A DNA stretch of 64,000 nt from NCBI RefSeq assembly GCF_003265705.1, contig NW_020312788.1, positions 744,001 through 808,000 of the forward strand, written 5' to 3'. This document shows positions 22,170 to 33,459 of this stretch, piece by piece (positions within the stretch are counted from its first letter, which is position 1; every line of letters starts with the position of its first letter). The notes beneath the pieces were generated by a model that saw nothing but the letters and a program-made list of their open reading frames with translations, was not told where the DNA came from and made no database searches. The stretch is from Callorhinus ursinus. Taxonomy: Eukaryota; Chordata; Mammalia; Carnivora; Otariidae. The position numbers were made by a program, and so were the translations under genes.

Positions 22170-23485
22170 GGGGCCAAAGGTTCTGCCTGATGCTACTTCC
22201 CTGAGTCTTCTTCCATTCTTCGTGATCCCCAACTGCCTCTCCCTTTTCTAGGCTGCTGGATTTTTTTGAGTGTTCTTAACATTTGATGTGTCATGGATAA
22301 TGACTGTTTCGTTGATAAAACACACCCTCAGTTTTCTCCTGTTAAATGAGAGGGTCAGATTGGATGATTTTAAAAGTCTCCTCCAAACTCAATGTGTTAA
22401 ATTCTATTTCTATAAATTCTGACTGGGGAGATTTACCTGGTCAGGGACAGCTCCCTTGGTCATTCAGGGTTCTGGGGAACTCCTTGGGAATATGTCATAG
22501 TCAGCATCACCCTAGCTTCTTGTTGTCATTCATAAGGGTCTTCCTAAAGAACCCCAAATCAGCGATGCTTGCATTGCTTAGACTTGGAGTTGCAGAGAGA
22601 TAGCTATTCACTGGGAACAATTAAGGAGTATTCTCATTTACATTACAAGCTTTCCTGCTACCGGTAATTCTCAGCTTTCTATACTTCAAAGGTCAGAGAG
22701 AAACTGTTTTTCAAAGAAATTTTACAAAATCATATTCTGGTTTGAGTAACAGCCCTGAGATGCACCATGAGCAAGAAAGACTTCATGGGGCAGAGGGCTG
22801 GGCTAATGAAGACTGCAGTGACAGCCAGGGGAAGTGAGGACTCCGGATTTAGATCAATGCCTACCTGCAGCCGCCTAAGTTTGTGGCTCTACAGAGAAGC
22901 CCTAGGCTTCTGCCATGCCCTGTCTGTAGTTTTTAAAAAGTTATTTTAACAGAAAATAAGTTTGAAGCAACCTGGGCTTGGAAGTGCCCTCACTGCATTT
23001 CTGCAGCTTGGAGGGTACATGTGGTTTTCCCTTGCAGTGGCAGAGTTTATATGTGCCCCAAGATAATTAGTTATTAATCATCCAATGACACTAAGAACCC
23101 AAACTGCTCGGGTAGTTGAGTATTCCTTTTAAGAAAACAGATGTTGCTGAAAGTCACTGTTCCACTTTTGGAGGAAAATTCCACTAACATATAAAATATA
23201 TCATTTATGATTCAAAAATGTAAGTCTATTTGTATTAAATACTATAAAAGGAAAATTGTCTACATAACCATGTGACATGCATGTAAGAATCATTCCTTAA
23301 GACTACTCCTGTCTTCTCATGGAGCTAGAAGATTCTCAGCTGAGTTTCTCAGTTGGGTGAGGGATTTCAGCCGAGTGCTTTATCCATTCTCCATTTCCCC
23401 AGAGTATCTTGTGAGAAATGTTTTTGGCTAGAATTTGTTTATTTTCCATAAGTTAATCTTATGATTATATATGCAGCTTTCTAAG
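22170..23485. other. No recognised feature
   Basis: Unique-looking sequence; open frames at 22346-22603 and 22767-22949 (+) are unsupported. Confidence 0.35.
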
Positions 23486-23486
23486 C

Positions 23487-23655
23487 CAGTGGTTCTCAAA
23501 CTTTAGTTGGATCAGAATCACCTGGAGGACTTACGAAAATACAAATTGCTGGGCCGCATTCCCAGAGTTTCTGATTTAATAACTTGGAATTGGACCCAAG
23601 GATTTGCATTTCCAAGTTCCCAAGTGATGCTAATGCTGCAGGTCTGGGGAGGTGT
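23487..23655 (+). mobile_element. MER5A-like hAT-Charlie MITE
   Basis: 'cagtggttctcaaacttta', 'tcagaatcacctggaggac' and 'aaggatttgcatttcc' are the MER5A signature. Confidence 0.8.
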
Positions 23656-23739
23656 CTTTTGTACTACTCTGAGCTCTTTGAAAGAGTGTGTTCATCTTTG
23701 AATCCTCATTGTACCTTATCTTGTAGACATCAAATAATT

Positions 23740-23900
23740 CTTTTTTTTTTTTTGAGAGGGAGGGAGGGAGGGGCGTAGGGGCTGAGGCAGAGGGAGAGAG
23801 AGAATCTTAAGCAGGTTCCATGCCAAGATGGAGCGTGACATGGGGCTTGACCTCACAACCCTGAAAATCAAGAGTCAGATGCTTAACTGCTGAGCCACCC
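23740..23900 (-). mobile_element. Old CAN SINE
   Basis: Poly-T, purine-rich stretch, 'catggggcttgacctcacaa' and 'gcttaactgctgagccacc' in reverse orientation. Confidence 0.75.
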
Positions 23901-23912
23901 TCATGTATTCTT

Positions 23913-23939
23913 TTCTTTTCTTTTTTTTTTTTTTGCCCC
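23913..23939 (-). mobile_element. Internally deleted CAN SINE remnant
   Basis: A poly-T run joined directly to gcccc, the two ends of a reversed SINE without its body, between near-identical 12-bp duplications (tcatgtattctt at 23901-23912, tcacgtattctt at 23940-23951). Confidence 0.6.
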
Positions 23940-24182
23940 TCACGTATTCTTAACTGTACATATTATCTTAGATTACTCTGAGGGTGTGGGGCAAACACAG
24001 TTTCCTTAAACTTAACTAGGCCAAGGTTTATAGATCTAAATACTTACATCTACTTAATTATTGAAAAGTTACCTCTACTTTTGAATCCTGTCATTTTACT
24101 GTGAAATTTCCATACACAGAAACAGGACTTGGGAATGTGCATAATATAGCACTTACAAAGACTGATGTGCCCAGAAGTGTTA

Positions 24183-24379
24183 TTTATTTTTTTTTCCTAA
24201 AGATTTTATTTATTTATTTGACAGAGAGACACAGTGAGAGAGGGAACATAAGCAAGGGTGGCGGGGAGAGAGAGAAGACCTCCCACGGAGCGGAGAGCCC
24301 GATGCGGGACTCATCCCAGGATCCTGGGACCATGACCTGAGGCAAAGGCAGTTGCTTAACAACTGAGCCACCCAGGCGC
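24183..24379 (-). mobile_element. CAN SINE
   Basis: Reverse-oriented SINE. Target-site duplication ccagaagtgtta at 24171-24182 and 24380-24391. Confidence 0.93.
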
Positions 24380-24411
24380 CCAGAAGTGTTACGTTTAAAA
24401 AGCTAATGCTA

Positions 24412-24655
24412 GGGGCACCTGGGTGGCTCAGTCAGTTAAGCGGCTAAGCGTCAGACTCTTGATTTCACCTCAGGTCATGATTTCAGGGTCGTGAGATCGA
24501 GCCCCACCTCTCACCCTGCAACAAGCCCTGCGACGGGGTCTGCACTCAGTGCAGAGTTTACTTGAGATTCTCTCTCCTGCTTCTTCCCCCTCTGCCCCTC
24601 CCCTCGTTCGTGCTCTCTCTCAAATAAATAAAGAAAATCTTAAAAAAAAAAAAAC
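24412..24655 (+). mobile_element. CAN SINE
   Basis: Starts ggggcacctgggtggctcag and ends in a long A tail; includes a small duplication in the head ('ttaagcggctaagcgtc'). Confidence 0.9.
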
Positions 24656-24747
24656 GAAAACAAAGCCACTGCTAAGGTCATGGGACTAACTCCTGATATT
24701 ACTTGCACAGAGGCTAATTTACCCTAAATCACCTTTGCTTCCCTTTA

Positions 24748-24956
24748 TTTTTTTATTTTTATTTTTTAAGATTTTATTTATTTATTTGACAGAGAGAGTC
24801 ACAGCGAGAGAGGGAACACAAGCAGGGGGCGTGGAAGAGGGAGAGGCAGGCTTCCCGCGGAGCAGGGAGCCCGATGCGGGGCTCGATCCCAGGACCCTGG
24901 GATCACGACCTGAGCCGAAGGCAGGCGCTTAACGTCTGAGCCACCCAGGCGCCCAT
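24748..24956 (-). mobile_element. CAN SINE, well preserved
   Basis: Reverse-oriented SINE with exact 15-bp target-site duplication ctttgcttcccttta at 24733-24747 and 24957-24971. It marks the left edge of the repeat-free domain. Confidence 0.95.
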
Positions 24957-24971
24957 CTTTGCTTCCCTTTA

Positions 24972-27900
24972 ATACCTTTAACTATTTAAGAATAAACTGT
25001 ATCTTCAAAAAGTGGATTTCTGAAATCAGATGTCAGAATGCCAGAAATATTCATACTACTGTTGCATTTTTAGTAGCCATAATCAAATGTATTTGGATTT
25101 TTTTGACTTACAGATTTTAGATTTGAAGCTTTTCAGCTTTGCAAGTGACCAGTCCAAGTCCACATGCCCTCCGTCAAGGCTCCCATCTTCCCTACAGCCT
25201 ACTTATACTCAATTTTGGTTAAAAAAAAAAAAAAAGCAACTTCCAGCTCCTATGCAATTGCCCTATTTCAACCGCTTTAGAAATAAAGCCTGTCTAAACA
25301 GGGTAGTCCAGTGTCTGTTATTCCCCATGGCTGTTTCCCTTTTCCTTACTTCTAGCTCTCCCTGCTTCAGAAGCAAGGGGCGGCTACAGCCCCACCACTT
25401 CCAGCTGCTAGCTGTTCAGGGCACACAGGCTTGCCACTGACAAGCCTGAATCATGACTGATGAAGGGAGTACTTTCTCCTTAGGAAACAACTTAGCAGCT
25501 TTCTACTCCAAATCCAGGCTCAGTACAAAACCACAGTGACTCTCTTGGCAGTTACTGCAGGACTAGCAAGAAATGATATGGACTTCATCAAGGATCAAAA
25601 AAGAATAAAGGCTTTCAAAGAAAAAGGTCTCTATCAAATATAATAACCTCAATAAGGAATATAAATATATAAATAGCTAAATGCTTACAAGTCTTAATTC
25701 ACATCCCCTTCATTAAAACTTTAACTCAAAATCTTTTTACTAATTAAAATCTATCCAACCTGGGATTACTTCAAGCCATAACCCACTATCATATTTTACA
25801 ATTTTACTTTTAATTGTGATGAAAATATTTTTCCCACTGATGTTCACAAAGCCACAGTAAAAAACATCAGACATGTACTACATAAATAAAGCGTGAATCC
25901 ACAAATAGAACTATAAATTTAATTCACTTACATGTAAAATTTAGGCCAAGGAATATAAATGTCTATTAAAAATACAACATTTAAAGGGAACTACAGTTTA
26001 GAATCCTGTCGAGTTCTGCATTATAGGCAGCAAAGTCAGATAATGGGCGTAAATACTTTGAGCAAAGGCAGAGAGACCCAAGACAGAAACTGAATTTCCA
26101 TGCTAGAGATGAACATAGGTATATAGAAGACACATGACCTCCACAAGTCAAGAGGCATACAGAATGGAAAAAGAAAACAGAATACAGAATGTAAGAATAA
26201 AACTCACAAAGATAGAAATAAGAGAAATAAGCTTTCATGACACCAAATGCAGACTTTAGGAAATTGCCACCAAATACTTAGGATACATTTTCCCCACCAT
26301 AAGCATAAACGAGGATTCAGCTTTGATATTTGCCTTGTGAATTGGATGAAATTAAGCTGAGGGCCAGATGTTTTCCATCTGTGTTTTAGAATACACTGAA
26401 CACAAAATCTAGAGAGCGCCCGTATGACTGAATGGTTTAACTTTTTATTAAAAAGTCAGGTAACAGGTAGCTACTGCCTTAGACTTTGGGTGATTTTAGT
26501 ATATTTTTTGATGTTAGAATTTTGACAAACAATGAAAAAAATTAGATGAATAATTTTTGAAGTAAAAAACCCTCCCACTTCATAAATAGGCAGCCTGAAT
26601 CTTCATAACGCTGAAACAACTTTTGAAAAGTGAAAGCTGTAGATTTTCCATATATCAAACTAGGAACTTGATTTATTTCCCCTGACTTGAATTTTGGTAT
26701 TAGGTACACAACCAAAATATATTAGTTAATATGGTTTATTATGTGTTGTGCAGAAACTACTGCAGTTCATATGCATGGACTAAATTAAGAATTAAGTGCC
26801 AAATACCCCACTGGGGATTACGCTTCAGCATAATCACTAAAGGCATGGAAGGAAAAGTATATAAAGTCTAGGAAGGAAAGTCATCAAAATGTCAGCATGG
26901 AAATATATACTATATCAATCATCACATGCAAATCTACAATTGGTAGTAAGTTGTAATAGTAAAACTGAAACTACTGAAAAAAGTTGTGATGGCCCATAAG
27001 CTATTTGATTACATCTTTGTTGAACAGTATAACTTATTCGTTATAGTAAGGAACATTATGTAAGCCATTTTACAATGTCCATAAACTAATCTGAAACACT
27101 GAAGATTCTTTAAAAACAATCAAGGGGAGGAGCAATTGACACAAAGATCTTACGCAAAAATGTGTTGAGTCTGAACATCACCAGAGAAAAGTGTACTGTT
27201 TATGTATATTGGATACCATATCAATCAGGTTACCATTATGGTGGCCTAATAATGAAATGTGTCCTTCTGGTGTATTAATCTAAATATAGATTTCATTGCC
27301 ATCATACATCTTTCTATCCAGATTTTTTCCTTTTTTTTCCTGGTTCGTCAAACTATGCCGGCACACGTCCATATTTCAAAGCTTCCCTTGGTTTCGTACT
27401 CTTTTAAAGTTCCCCTCTATCATGCAAACCAGAGGTAGGTAATGATATCTGACAGAACATTGATATTACTTGTTTTGAGTAGCCCTCAATTTGGGATATT
27501 AGCAAACATCATTCCGTTTACTAGAAAAACAGAGCTTGAAGGTTGAATTTGATTCCACAACATGAGATTATTTCCCAGTGAGACATCGTCAATTTACTTC
27601 AACTTTTCAATATTTAATGTGAAGAGCTAAGGCAAATAAAAATGGTTTGCAATTTTAGAGCCCTAAACAGCTTACTAGCATGAATTTGAAGTTATTTCTA
27701 CCGCTATCATAACATTCTGTGAAACTCTCATGGCAGAACCCAAATAAATGGGAAACACTAACGGTGCAGTGTTAAATGGATTTCTTAAAACCCCACAGAA
27801 TTAGAACAGACACAGTGCAAATCAGGGTGAAAAACCGCCTTTTCTACACATATCATTGTTTCAAATAGGTTTCTGCAAGAAGCGTGCTCATCAAGCTTAG

Positions 27901-30250
27901 TTTTTAAATTGGTATGTCTTGTTAGATTGACTTACAGCAAAATAATTTAAAACAATATACATAATACGTTTATAAGATTCAAATTCTAACTGAAACTACA
28001 CTAATACAGTAAATGATAGTTATATTTTCTTTAACATAATTTACTTCCACTCATTACCAGAACTATTACAAATTAGTGGTCAGCTAAAGGTAAATTTGCA
28101 CAATTTTCTCTTGAGAAAACTATGGAGTATTGTTAACAAGTTCAGGAACACACAATTCCAAGTTACCTAAATAATTGCTAACTCAATTTCTCCATGTTTC
28201 TAAGTTCTTGATCAAAATGGTTCATTTATCAATTGAGGGTTAAATTTAAAATAATCATATCACACTAATTTTAGAATTTTCTAAAATATACTTTGTTATA
28301 TTTTTGCATGCTACTAAAACAGTTACTTAAAAATGTACTTGAGACCATCATTAACATATTTTCTTCAATTAGTTTTTTAAAACTTAATTGAATTGGGTGC
28401 TCAGGTTTTTAAGCCTTGAATATAGTTGGTAGATTAAACTTTTTTTTAAGTTAGCAAAACTCTAAATAAAAAATAAATTTTAGTTTACATTTAATAGCAA
28501 TGTTTCTGAACTTTAAACTTGAATTTTACTGAATTTTCTGCTAACTGCTTAATTATATATCACTTATACATATTATTTCTGGCATATTGATTTATTTTAA
28601 ATACTTTTTAAAGTTCTAAGTGGTATCGGTTGTAGTTTTATGAAACAGAGCATGCGGTAGCAGTTCAAATTTTAACAACTTATAAAATCTAATACATTTC
28701 TGCACTGTCAAACTTCTATTTCTGATTTATTAGCTTATTTTTCAGTATAAACATGAAATGGTTTCCTACACTTGGATAATAATATCATATCATTGTGGCT
28801 TCCTGGCTTCCACTTGGATAATTTGTTCTAAAGTAATTGGAACACAAATTTGAAGTGGCACAAGGAAAGTCTTTCAGCTGTACCAAGTTAGCCGAGAAAC
28901 TGTACAGAAGTTTGCAGATTTAATTAAGTAAAAACATAAGAAAGTTACTTTGTCATCAAATGACTGCTCTGCTTTTAAATATTACATATATCCTATTTTT
29001 AGATAAATTCCATGTACTTTATCTAGTTCTCCTCTTAACAATCGTAAAGATAAACTTACAGGGAAACTTTATCTTCAACACTTTATCTGTTTAGATACTA
29101 GATGATCATGGCTGTCAATAACAGCTAGCAGACTCATTTCAAACTTGCCACTTTTCTTTTTCCACCAAGGGCATTCTCTTTTGAATGAGAGAAATCACTT
29201 CAAATTTTCTGAGTATAAGCCCTTGGGTCTTTCCACTCTTCCCTACTATCTGCCAAAAAATCTTTCCTGGCTCTGAAGTCCTTCCCAGGGCATGGCTTAG
29301 ATGTGAGTTTCTGTAACTCTTCATAGAAATGATTCTCAAGAATCTTGATTTAGATTAAGATTACACACTTAGATGCATATTAGTGTAACTGTGTAGCAAC
29401 TTTCTTATTACTATTGCTTGCAAAACCATCACACACTTGAAAATTTAGCTAACCAAACTGCCCTTCCCAGGTAAAGACCTCTGAAGACTCACATTCCAAT
29501 CTGTCATTAAATAGTTCCAAAATCTCTAATGAGAGCAACTGGTTCTAAGGCATATCTCCACAATGACTCTAATTCTCTTTTACTACCTTGTCTCAAGTTA
29601 AGAGTAAAATGCTATTTCTTAGGAATATAAAAGTAATTTCATCTCTGTTATGTTGATGTTTGTGTTTTACTTAATTCTGTAAGTCTCAAGCACAACCCTC
29701 CTAGTTCTTAAGAATTTACCATTCGGTTTGACTTCAAACAAAAGGAAAGGTAACAACAGTTTGTGAAATCCTATCAATTTATATACACTTCGGCTACCAT
29801 GAAAAGACTATTCAGTTCCACTGAAATCTGGCATTAGTGATGCTACCTTAACGTATTAACAAATGTTCTTTGATAATTTTCTTTCTTTGATAATTCTAAA
29901 TCAGAAGATTAAGATTTGTTTCAGGTTTAAAAACTCAAATACTAGCAAACATCAGGGAGCCAGTTGAGTTGAGACACTTGAAAAAACAATTGTAAACTTT
30001 TTTAGAGACAGGTGAGAAACCTAGATATGAGTATTCCTGGCTCCTCCCTGAGCAAATATTGGTCTACTTCAGTGATTAAAAAATATAAAATCCCAAGATA
30101 CAAAATGGAACTAAACTTCCAGGCCAGGCCAGAAATCCCTAAGTGGCTATTGTGAAGCAAGACTTAAGATTTTCACAGCGCGATGATTAAGAAGAAAACA
30201 AGCCAGACAACGGGGCTGAGGTGACGGCTTTTCCCGGGGTAAAGACCAAC
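24972..30250. other. AT-rich repeat-free block downstream of SP5
   Basis: Over 5 kb without any SINE, LINE, LTR or DNA transposon that I recognise, rich in ATTA/TAAT cores, with no supported coding sequence. The neighbouring 25 kb carries roughly one SINE per 2 kb. Candidate block of conserved non-coding regulatory DNA; conservation cannot be seen from a single sequence. Confidence 0.5.
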
Positions 30251-30757
30251 GTTGAGGGAGCCCCCCCACCCCCACCTCCACCCCGCCCCGTTTCTCTGTA
30301 ACTCTCCCAAATCTCATCTGTGAACAGATCCTTGTGTCTACAGTTCCTCTCCAGACACCAGCATAACCCGCTACCAGGAGGAAGGAAGGCTCTAGTGTGA
30401 CCTCTGTTCCTACAGTACCACCAAAAGGAAAGCCACAGGGAATTCGCCAGATAAAAGAACGTGCACTGTAGGTGCAGCAGGTATTAAACTTTTAAGAGAA
30501 GCCCGACAGTCTCTGCTCAAGTCCTAAGGCCGCATGATCTCTCCTCTTTACCACAAATCTGACCCTGCCCTCCTTCCTCCGTCCATGTACCCAACACACT
30601 TGCCCAGACCCTTCCAAACCAAAGAAACCTCCATACAGGCAGCCTACGGGAACCATCTTCGTGGTGAAACCTGACCGCTTTAGAAAGCCTCCCCAAGAAG
30701 AAAAGATCAAATGAGACTGGCTCAGCCGGGTCCCGAGGTGACCCCGGAGTTAACGTA

Positions 30758-30763
30758 TTTATT
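30758..30763 (-). terminator. Candidate SP5 polyadenylation signal, distal
   Basis: A perfect AATAAA on the minus strand, followed by TACGTTAACTCCGGGGTC. A G-rich tract lies about 470 nt further downstream (30261-30289). It may be the principal 3' end, given the expected mRNA length. Confidence 0.6.
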
Positions 30764-30843
30764 TTCAGGCTGCAACTGCTGATTGCTTTACAGAGACATT
30801 TCATGCTGTAGCTCTGCATGGAGCTGAGGACAAAAGTAATATT

Positions 30844-30849
30844 TTTATT
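30844..30849 (-). terminator. Candidate SP5 polyadenylation signal, proximal
   Basis: A perfect AATAAA on the minus strand in AT-rich sequence, about 500 nt after the stop codon. It is one of two canonical hexamers 86 nt apart; which one is used cannot be told from sequence. Confidence 0.55.
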
Positions 30850-31346
30850 AATGTTATAATTATTATAATTATTCTTTAACAAAGCTATTTAAATAACCTG
30901 TACAAAGCCCGGCCCGGTCCTAGTAAAAAAACGAAAAACAAAAAACAACAAACCAAAACAAACCCCCCCCCAAAACCGAGCACTATTTCAAATCTCCCAA
31001 GGTCCTTCTGCTTTAATTCAGCAGTGCCTCCTATATACAAGGCCAGCCCAGTGTGGTTCCCCAAAACTGTAGATCTCCCAGACGGTGGGAATGGTTCAGA
31101 GCTTGAAACCGCCCTTGCGTGACGCAGAGCTCCCAACCCTACCTCCCCTGCTTCTCCTGGGCACAGGGTCCCAGTCCGCAGGCCGGGCCAGGGAAGCTGG
31201 GAGCCTTTGAGAGACCGGCAGCAGGAAGACGCAAGTGCCTGTTGGGTCCTCCTTCGGCCAGGTGCCCACAGAGCCCCGGAAGCTCCCGGAAGAGGTGCTG
31301 GGACCGGAGTCCGAGGCGGGAGGCCTCGAGTTGCCCCGGGGTGGGC

Positions 31347-32492
31347 TCACAGGTCCCGCGGGTCTTCCCGTTTGACCCCGGCCTCAGCAACTTTGAACTT
31401 CTTATTCTGGTGCGTCTTGACATGTTTGGCGAGGTGGTCGCTGCGCATGAAGCGCTTGCCGCACTCTGGACAGGCGAAGCGCTTCTCGCCGGTATGAGTC
31501 CGCAGGTGCCGCTGCAGCTCGTCCGAGCGCGTGAAGCTCTTGCCGCAGAAGAGCCAGTTGCACACGAAGGGCCGCTCGCCCGTGTGCCAGCGCAGGTGTG
31601 CCTTCAGGTGCGACGTCTTGCCGTACACCTTGCCGCAGCCAGGCACGTGGCACACGTGCTGCTTCTTCTTGCCCGGCTCTGCCTCCGGGGCGCCGCCAGC
31701 CGCCTGGCAGTTGGGGCAGCGGCAGCGGCGGCACCTCCTGGCCGTGGCCGCCAGGGGGGCCTTGGTCTGCAGCAGCGCAGCGATCTGGCTCTGGTACTGC
31801 GCAAAGTCCGACGGGCCCAACACCAGGCCCCGTTGCAGGGCCGCGGCGGCTGCGGCGGCAGCAGCGGCCGCCGAGGCGGGAAAACGGGGTGCGTGGGGGC
31901 CCCCCGCACAGGCGCCGGCGAGGCTGCCCCCCGGAACCCCGGAAGTCCCCGGACCGGTGCCCGCCTGCGGGATACTCCACCAAGGGAGGTCGTCGGGGGC
32001 CGGGTTCGGGGACAGCTGGCGGCACGTGGGCGGCGGGGGTGGGGGCGGCGGGGGCAGCAAGTTGGAGTAGCCGGGAGGCAGCGCGGCCTGTGCAGGGTAG
32101 GGCACGTAGGCAGGCGCGCAGCTGGCGGGCAGCGCCGCCATGCTCGAGGGCAGCATCTTGACGGGTGAGAACTCGTAGGGATACGAGGGGTCGGCAGGGG
32201 GTGTGAGTGGCAGCTCGTGCGCCGCCCCGAAGGACGGCTGCAGGTGCGTTTTCTGCGGCGTCAGGCCCAGGCTGGGGTGCGGGGGCGGTAGCGCGCCCGG
32301 TGAGTGCGCCGGCATGTCTGCGGTCCAAGGGTGAAAGAGCCTGGAGGGCGAGCCCAGCGCGGGGTCGTAGGGCACCTGCAGGAAGTCCGGGGGCGCAGCG
32401 GCTCCGGGCTGGCCGATGCGGCTACAGGTGGCGGCTAGCAGCGCCAGGGGCGAGTGCTTGCCCAGGTCCGGGGAGGCGCTGGGGGTGCGGTC
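31347..32492 (-). CDS. SP5: SP5 coding exon 2, includes the zinc fingers
   Basis: The exon begins at GAC (residue 18) after an acceptor reading CCATGCAG with a C/T-rich tract upstream, and ends with TGA at 31349-31347. Zinc ligands visible: finger 1 C298, C303, H316, H320; finger 2 C328, C333, H346, H350; finger 3 C358, C361, H374, H378. Linkers are TGERP and TGEKR. Recognition helices read [16 protein letters not shown] and RSDHLAKH, the SP/KLF pattern for GGGCGG-like sites. The open frame runs on 5' into the intron to an ATG at 32531, but that extension (Leu/Pro codons from the polypyrimidine tract) is intronic. The eleven-Ala run uses mixed codons, so it is not a pure triplet repeat. Confidence 0.97.
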   Translation of the reverse strand, partial: DRTPSASPDLGKHSPLALLAATCSRIGQPGAAAPPDFLQVPYDPALGSPSRLFHPWTADMPAHSPGALPPPHPSLGLTPQKTHLQPSFGAAHELPLTPPADPSYPYEFSPVKMLPSSMAALPASCAPAYVPYPAQAALPPGYSNLLPPPPPPPPPTCRQLSPNPAPDDLPWWSIPQAGTGPGTSGVPGGSLAGACAGGPHAPRFPASAAAAAAAAAAALQRGLVLGPSDFAQYQSQIAALLQTKAPLAATARRCRRCRCPNCQAAGGAPEAEPGKKKQHVCHVPGCGKVYGKTSHLKAHLRWHTGERPFVCNWLFCGKSFTRSDELQRHLRTHTGEKRFACPECGKRFMRSDHLAKHVKTHQNKKFKVAEAGVKREDPRDL

Positions 32493-33252
32493 CTGCATGG
32501 CCGGCGGCGGGGGAGGGCGGAGAAGAGACAAAAGGTTAGCGCTTCAAGCGCTGTCTCCGGGCCGGCCCGCCACCCCCACGCCAGCTATTATACCGCCGCC
32601 CCTCCCCCGTTCCGGTGTCCCTCCCCCGCCACCGCACCCCACGCACGCACCCACCAGTACGGTTAACTTTTGGTGCCTGCGCTACCTGAACGCGGAGCGC
32701 TCGAGCGCTTCCTGTGAAACTACTTGGTGCAAAGAGACGCCATCCAGACTCAGAGAAAGCAGGCACAAGGTGGGAGGGAAGAGGGATCCGACGGGCCGCT
32801 CCCGGCTCCGCGGTCAGAAAGGGTGTGGAAACACCCACAGCCCAGCTGCCCATCCGCCCTCCCTCCCATCTTTTAAGCTCTTTCCACGCTACTCTCGCGC
32901 TCCTCCTCCGCCCACCCCAGGCTGAAAGTCAGCGGGAGGGCCCAACAGGGTGAGCTCGGGCCCTGTTTTCTGCCAGACGCGCAAGTCCGAACAACCCCCG
33001 GATCCGCGCGTCCCTCCCCCAAAGGCCACACTCTAGACACCAAGGTTAGGTGCGAAGTTGACGTGGGCCCCCCTCGGTCTGACTCTAGCGGCATCCCCCG
33101 AGCAGGGGTCCCTTTGAGATTCAGGGTGCCCAGAGTACCAGGATCGATCCGGACGCGACCCTTGCCACTTTTCCCTCGCTCCCTCCGAGCCCAGACCTGA
33201 CCTGGAGGAAGGCCTGCAGAGAGTCGTTCCGGAGGACGGCCACGGCAGCCAT
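31347..33252 (-). CDS. SP5: SP5 transcription factor, two coding exons: complement(join(31347..32492,33202..33252))
   Basis: Spliced, the two exons give 1197 nt, i.e. 398 residues plus TGA, the length I remember for mammalian SP5. The start is the ATG at 33252 ([17 protein letters not shown]), in a strong context with G at -3 and +4. Sequence features in order: SP box [14 protein letters not shown] about residues 31-44; Pro/Ser-rich middle with a run of nine Pro; eleven-Ala run; Buttonhead box CRRCRCPNC about 271-279; three C2H2 fingers at 296-320, 326-350 and 356-378; a short basic tail ending KREDPRDL. Family knowledge: SP5 is a nuclear factor binding GC/GT boxes, a direct Wnt/beta-catenin target in early embryo, midbrain-hindbrain and tailbud, often repressing genes that other SP factors activate. 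No frameshift or stop is seen, so the gene looks intact. SP8 or SP9 are less likely because the N-terminus and length match SP5. Confidence 0.97.
32493..33201 (-). other. SP5: SP5 intron 1 (709 bp, GC-rich)
   Basis: The intron is bounded by GT at 33201-33200 and AG at 32494-32493 on the minus strand, and interrupts the gene between codons 17 and 18. It is GC-rich and free of recognisable repeats. Several open frames cross it on both strands, but none has a family signature. Confidence 0.93.
33202..33252 (-). CDS. SP5: SP5 coding exon 1 (17 codons)
   Basis: This short first coding exon encodes [17 protein letters not shown] and ends on a codon boundary (phase 0) at CAG followed by the donor GTCAGG. 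It is too short to stand out as an open frame and was found from the expected SP5 N-terminus. Joining to exon 2 at GAC restores Q-D, in frame. The ATG lies 2 nt after the stop of a small upstream ORF. Confidence 0.95.
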
Positions 33253-33254
33253 AG

Positions 33255-33302
33255 CTACAGCTTGCGGGCCGTTGACTGCGGAGCAGGGCGCTGCCGAGGC
33301 AT
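33255..33302 (-). CDS. Upstream ORF in the SP5 5' leader (15 codons)
   Basis: On the minus strand an ATG at 33302 in a weak context (T at -3, C at +4) opens MPRQRPAPQSTARKL and stops with TAG at 33257-33255, only 2 nt before the SP5 ATG and in another frame. If the leader starts upstream of 33302, scanning ribosomes would meet this uORF first; leaky scanning or backward reinitiation would be needed to reach SP5. The peptide has no recognisable domain and is probably regulatory only. Confidence 0.5.
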   Translation of the reverse strand: MPRQRPAPQSTARKL

Positions 33303-33459
33303 GGAGACCCGAAGGCGAGGACCAACGGCCGCCCAGCGTCCCTCCCCGGCGCCCTCTCTGCGCTCCGGGGCCCTCCCCGCTAGCGCCCCTCGTTGCACCC
33401 CGCTCGCTCGCCCCGCGCGCGGTCTGAGCGCTTCAGGATCACCTCCAAGAATTTGATAA

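Larger units (their letters stand above)
30740..31346 (-). other. SP5: SP5 3' UTR (extent inferred)
   Basis: Sequence after the stop codon on the minus strand, about 600 nt. No splice or coding signal is seen. It starts GC-rich and becomes AT-rich distally. Two AATAAA hexamers near its end mark likely 3' ends; an earlier ATTAAA lies at 31012-31017. The length is of the order I remember for human SP5, but the exact cleavage site is not visible. Confidence 0.7.

Noticed and set aside
31119..32168. 349-codon open frame on the plus strand opposite SP5 exon 2
   Set aside because: It is a shadow of the GC-rich SP5 coding sequence; its translation is low-complexity Gly/Arg/Ala without any family motif.
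31402..32328. 308-codon minus-strand frame overlapping SP5
   Set aside because: Out of frame with the zinc-finger frame and compositionally Pro/Arg/Ala-rich; SP5 in the other frame explains the sequence fully.
32493..32531. Alternative SP5 start at 32531 giving a 394-residue single-exon protein
   Set aside because: The extra N-terminus is the intron's polypyrimidine tract; a splice acceptor at 32493 and a matching exon 1 at 33202-33252 give the expected 398-residue protein.
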